From Competibacter_A sp002352125 (lineage in GTDB: Bacteria; Pseudomonadota; Gammaproteobacteria; Competibacterales; Competibacteraceae), in assembly GCA_035441325.1 (NCBI GenBank), contig DAOROA010000005.1:38058-102057 (forward strand): a stretch of DNA of 64,000 nt, given 5' to 3'. A model generated the notes under the pieces. The model saw only the letters and a program-made list of their open reading frames with translations. It made no database searches and was not told where the DNA came from. Within the stretch, counting starts at the first letter, position 1; each line of letters begins with the position of its first letter. Shown here one piece after another: positions 61,096 to 64,000 of this stretch. Both the position numbers and the translations under genes were made by a program.

Positions 61096-62721
61096 TCACG
61101 CCCGGCGCAAATGGGCATAAGGCGGCAGACTCCGTATCCGTTGGTCCTCGACCGGCCCGCCAACGGTGAAATGGTAAAGCGATTGCCACGCCAAGCCATC
61201 GATCCCCAGCAATCGGTGCATGGCATCATCGAAGAAACAACCGATCCCGGTGGCGCGAATGCCGGCGGCTTCCGCTTCCAGATAAAGGATTTGCCCCAGC
61301 AGGCCGGTTTCCCAGAACAGTTGCCGGTACACCCACGGCGTTTCTTGAAGCGGGCCGGCGAACTCGGCCAGAAAGCCGACCGCGAAACAGGAATCGGCGG
61401 CGATGTCCTGATGACAGCAAATCACCCGCGCCGCGTCGCGGGCGTCGCCCACGGCAAGCCGATACAGCGGCAAATGTTCCGGTGCCTGTTCGACTCGCGA
61501 CCAATCCCATCCGCCGGCCAGCGTTTTTCGTAATTCCGCAATCGCCTCCGTGCTCCGTGCCAGGAGGTAGAGGCCGGGCGGTATACCGTCAATCCGGTGG
61601 ACGAACAGTAGCGGATGCACGCGCGGCGGCGACGACCACGCATCGAGCGGTGGTGCGTTTGGGCGCGGTAACAGCGCATCCAACATCCCAAACCAGCGTT
61701 CGGCGGGGAGCGTGGTGACCCCATCGAACGCTACCGCGCTGCGTCGCTGGCGAATCAACGTCGCGGCGCTGGCTTGGCAGCCGGACTTGGCCAGAGATGG
61801 ACGAGAAGGCGGTCGAAATGCGAGCGGCGAAAGCGCGTTGGGCCGGTGGGCGGCTCGATCGGCTTCCTCGATGCCGTGCCAATCGCGCTGGGCGTGGCTT
61901 AGCCGGTTGGCGCGACCCGTAAAGGAAAGCCCGTCGGACAGTTCTTTGGGCGACAAATCCGTCGGTGGCGGTTCGGGTCCCACCCACAACGCAACCTCTG
62001 GGCTTTCGGGTTCGGCATCCGCGAAATCCTGCGCCCGGTCCAGCCCCAGCAAGGCTGCAAGTTCATCGTCGCCCCAGCCGGTCAGCCATTGCGCCCGCCA
62101 CCCCAATGCGGCGGCGGCATAGGCGACGGCGGCGATGGCGTGGCCGCAATCGTGCTGGCAATAGCGGTAGGCCCGCAGGCCGTATTTCCAGGCTTCGCGC
62201 CAGTGGATGCCGGTCAGCGCCAAGATCGCGCCGCCGCGCAGTTCGTTTCCCCAAGTAGCGGAATTTGGCACGGCACGCTGTTCGAGGGCGTGATCGTGGC
62301 TCAAGTAGTGGTAGACGCCAGCGGTCAAGCCGGGCAGGGCAGGGCAGATCAAATAACCCTCGGTCGGATGCAGATTGCCGCTGGACGGATTGCAGCGCAG
62401 CGCCCAACGCGAGCCACCGTGCTGCTTCCAGGCCGACAAGCCCAGCGCCAACTCGAACAGGATCGCGAACGAGTTCCGTTCGAGCGGGCGAGCGGTTGGC
62501 CGTTGGCCTTGACGTACCGACTCGAACGCGGTTGCCAAGGAATCGGCTTGCAACGGCAGTTCGATTCGTGGTGCTCCGGCGAAGCGGCGAAACGGGTCGG
62601 GCTGGTTGGCCCAGTCGAGCCCGCCCGGACCGGGGGCGTAACGATCCAGGTGGTGCTTGCTCGCTTGATGGTAGGCGATGACTCGTGCCAGCGAATCGGT
62701 GTCGGTGCGTTCGGATTTCAT
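61096..62721 (-). CDS. Two-domain SagB/nitroreductase-like oxidoreductase
   Basis: A 541-residue FMN-dependent protein built from two nitroreductase-fold domains (about 80-240 and 310-530). The first has WALRCNPSSGNLHPTEGYLI and GLRAYRYCQHDCGHAIAAVA; the second has SAATLIRQRRSAVAFDGVTT and YRQLFWETGLLGQILYLEAE. Such double-domain proteins belong to the SagB/ThcOx group, whose members oxidise thiazolines in peptide natural products or act on unknown small molecules. No cyclodehydratase or precursor peptide gene is nearby, so it is an orphan. It diverges from the YgjP-like gene. Confidence 0.82.
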   Translation of the reverse strand: MKSERTDTDSLARVIAYHQASKHHLDRYAPGPGGLDWANQPDPFRRFAGAPRIELPLQADSLATAFESVRQGQRPTARPLERNSFAILFELALGLSAWKQHGGSRWALRCNPSSGNLHPTEGYLICPALPGLTAGVYHYLSHDHALEQRAVPNSATWGNELRGGAILALTGIHWREAWKYGLRAYRYCQHDCGHAIAAVAYAAAALGWRAQWLTGWGDDELAALLGLDRAQDFADAEPESPEVALWVGPEPPPTDLSPKELSDGLSFTGRANRLSHAQRDWHGIEEADRAAHRPNALSPLAFRPPSRPSLAKSGCQASAATLIRQRRSAVAFDGVTTLPAERWFGMLDALLPRPNAPPLDAWSSPPRVHPLLFVHRIDGIPPGLYLLARSTEAIAELRKTLAGGWDWSRVEQAPEHLPLYRLAVGDARDAARVICCHQDIAADSCFAVGFLAEFAGPLQETPWVYRQLFWETGLLGQILYLEAEAAGIRATGIGCFFDDAMHRLLGIDGLAWQSLYHFTVGGPVEDQRIRSLPPYAHLRRA

Positions 62722-62931
62722 GAAATACCCGCCTGGAGTGGCCGTTGCGGATGGATAGGCGTTTTGCCGGTCGGCGAGAACGTTCGCCGTCGAGCCGAAT
62801 CATGCTCGCCCTCGACGATGCGGCGACCTCGGCGAGACCGCGAAGCGTGGGCAGTTTGCCGGTGGCGATCTAGGATTGGTAGAACCGCCTTTGCGGACAT
62901 CGAACGCGGACAGAACCGGACGAGGAAATCG

Positions 62932-63693
62932 ATGACGATCGCCATGCTCGAACTCGCCGACGGCCGTCGGTTACCGTATCGCGTCACGATTTCGCCACGC
63001 AGCCGTTCGGTTCGGCTCAGGCTGAGTGCCCGAAGCGGTTTGGTCGTCGTTGCACCTCGTGGTATCAATCGTGCCGATCTCGATGCCATCGTACAAGGTA
63101 AGCGGGATTGGGTAACTCGTCATCTGAAGCGGTTCGAGGAAGCGCGTCATTCGCTGGCTGCGCAAGCCAGCATGGTACCGCCCCAAGCTATCGATTTGCC
63201 TGCATTGAACGAATCTTGGCAAATCGAGTATCGCCAAACGTCGAGCAAAACCATCCCCGTTCGAATTGATCGACCTCACCGGCTCATCGTTTCCGGAGCC
63301 ATCGAAGATAAAGCTACCTGTCGCATCGTCCTCCATCGCTGGCTGGCGCGGCGAGGGCGGGAAACGCTGGTGCCTTGGTTGGCGCAGTTGGCCGAGGAAA
63401 CCGGGTTGCAGTTTTCCGCGGTGCGAATCAGGGGGCAACGGACCCGCTGGGGCAGTTGCACGGCTAAGCGAGTCATCAATCTCAACTACAAGCTACTGTT
63501 CCTGCCCCCGGAGTGGGTTCGGTACGTGCTGATCCACGAGCTTTGCCATACCCGGGAGTTGAACCACTCCGAACGCTTTTGGCGACTGGTGCATCGCTGG
63601 GAGCCGAACGCCGCCGAGATTCGCGGCCACTTGCGCGAAGCGTGGAAGTGGTTGCCGGGGTGGCTCGATCCTGGTTGGCCGGATGGTGGTTAA
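62932..63693 (+). CDS. YgjP-like zinc metalloprotease (DUF45/M48)
   Basis: A 253-residue protein. The N-terminal domain is basic and beta-rich (SPRSRSVRLRLSARSGLVVV). The C-terminal domain carries the zinc site LIHELCHTRELNHSERFW near residue 203 with HExxH and a distal His, preceded by RGQRTRWGSCTAKRVINLNY, the YgjP/DUF45 signature. The start ATG 62932 is preceded by GAGGAAA. The upstream open frame is antisense to the SagB gene. Function in vivo is unclear. Confidence 0.88.
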   Translation: MTIAMLELADGRRLPYRVTISPRSRSVRLRLSARSGLVVVAPRGINRADLDAIVQGKRDWVTRHLKRFEEARHSLAAQASMVPPQAIDLPALNESWQIEYRQTSSKTIPVRIDRPHRLIVSGAIEDKATCRIVLHRWLARRGRETLVPWLAQLAEETGLQFSAVRIRGQRTRWGSCTAKRVINLNYKLLFLPPEWVRYVLIHELCHTRELNHSERFWRLVHRWEPNAAEIRGHLREAWKWLPGWLDPGWPDGG

Positions 63694-63957
63694 AAACGGG
63701 AAGATAACCACCGAAATCCGTCCTGGCTGGGATGATGGGATGCTTGCGGTGGCGGTTATTTTTCCGCACCCGCAGCAAAAAAGCGTGATTTTTTCTAAAA
63801 AATCGTCTTTAATGAAGATATTACGCTTCGAATAACAACCCGTTCGTTCTGGTCGGCCCGGAGCGATCTGGCTAAAATTTCAATTTTGCGGGAACGTTGC
63901 TTTTAGCGCTGTGTTTCCCGCTTTTGCCAACCCGATAACACATCGAAGGAGTGCCCG
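63694..63957. other. Intergenic region before ETF-QO
   Basis: About 260 bp. ATAACCACCG near 63704 and the later GGTGGCGGTTATTTTTCC suggest an imperfect terminator-like pairing for the protease gene. The AT-rich part near 63780-63835 is likely promoter for the next gene. Nothing else is recognised. Confidence 0.4.
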
Positions 63958-64000
63958 GTGGAACGCGAAAGTATGGAATATGACGTGGTCATCGTCGGCG
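63958..64000 (+). CDS. Electron transfer flavoprotein-ubiquinone oxidoreductase, N-terminus only
   Basis: The window ends 14 codons into this gene. GTG 63958 is preceded by AAGGAG 6-11 nt upstream. The residues MERESMEYDVVIVG match the N-terminus and first FAD-binding strand of ETF-QO, which passes electrons from ETF to quinone. With so few residues, another FAD oxidoreductase cannot be excluded. Confidence 0.7.
   Translation, partial: MERESMEYDVVIVG

Overview
The window is a 64 kb piece of a GC-rich gammaproteobacterial chromosome. The evidence is gene order: lysC-csrA-tRNA-Ser(GCU)-tRNA-Arg(ACG), thrS-infC-rpmI-rplT-pheS-pheT-ihfA-tRNA-Pro, purE-purK, and a DUF2333 gene beside valS. A CrbS-like transporter-kinase and an ETF-ubiquinone oxidoreductase fit the same picture. 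I cannot name the genus; an environmental lineage such as the Competibacter group would fit, but that is a guess. Two runs of N (34203-34212 inside a tRNA, 47411-47510 inside a repeat array) show a draft assembly.

Layout. 1-1475: end of lysC, csrA, two tRNAs and a terminator. 2.1-11.3 kb: a lone sugar-type ABC permease, a DUF3047 protein, msrP, a membrane hydrolase, DUF2333, valS, purK and purE. 11.7-17.2 kb: an accessory block with an AT-rich diguanylate cyclase, a cytosine-C5 DNA methyltransferase, a probable PD-(D/E)XK restriction enzyme, an endonuclease III-like DNA glycosylase and an unassigned methyltransferase. 17.3-21.1 kb: prfC and a fused acyltransferase/AMP-ligase. 21.1-33.1 kb: an aryl-polyene (xanthomonadin-type) pathway in two divergent arms. 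The minus arm holds ACP, lipid acyltransferase, DUF218 protein, two chain-length-factor-like ketosynthases, dehydratase, LolA-like protein, MMPL exporter, ketosynthase, ketoreductase, glycosyltransferase and lipoprotein. The plus arm holds a chorismatase and a UbiE-type methyltransferase. 33.1-43.1 kb: a small HExxH protein, tRNA-Val, the thrS-to-ihfA translation operon, tRNA-Pro, and a lipoprotein gene that runs antisense through that tRNA. 43.3-49.5 kb: a glycosyltransferase/PTPS-like pair, a large membrane protein with signal peptide, tandem HEAT repeats and a NACHT-like NTPase, thyA, and a broken iclR gene. 49.5-57.6 kb: CrbS-like kinase, small membrane protein, a degenerate sensor kinase fused to a DEDDh exonuclease, a response regulator, a DUF6489 protein and mnmG. 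57.6-64 kb: thiYXZ-like transporter, cysH, a two-domain SagB-like oxidoreductase, a YgjP-like metalloprotease and the start of ETF-QO.

How the parts work together. In the polyene locus the chorismatase would make a hydroxybenzoate starter. The ACP, ketosynthase with chain-length partners, ketoreductase and dehydratase would extend it to a polyene. The acyltransferase, LolA-like protein and MMPL pump would place it in the outer membrane. No dedicated aryl-ACP ligase is present; the neighbouring acyltransferase/AMP-ligase fusion is the only candidate here. In the accessory block the glycosylase probably repairs or processes damage linked to 5-methylcytosine made by the adjacent methyltransferase. 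The least familiar object is the HEAT-repeat/membrane/NTPase gene at 45.5-48.1 kb, whose near-identical 93-bp repeats broke the assembly.
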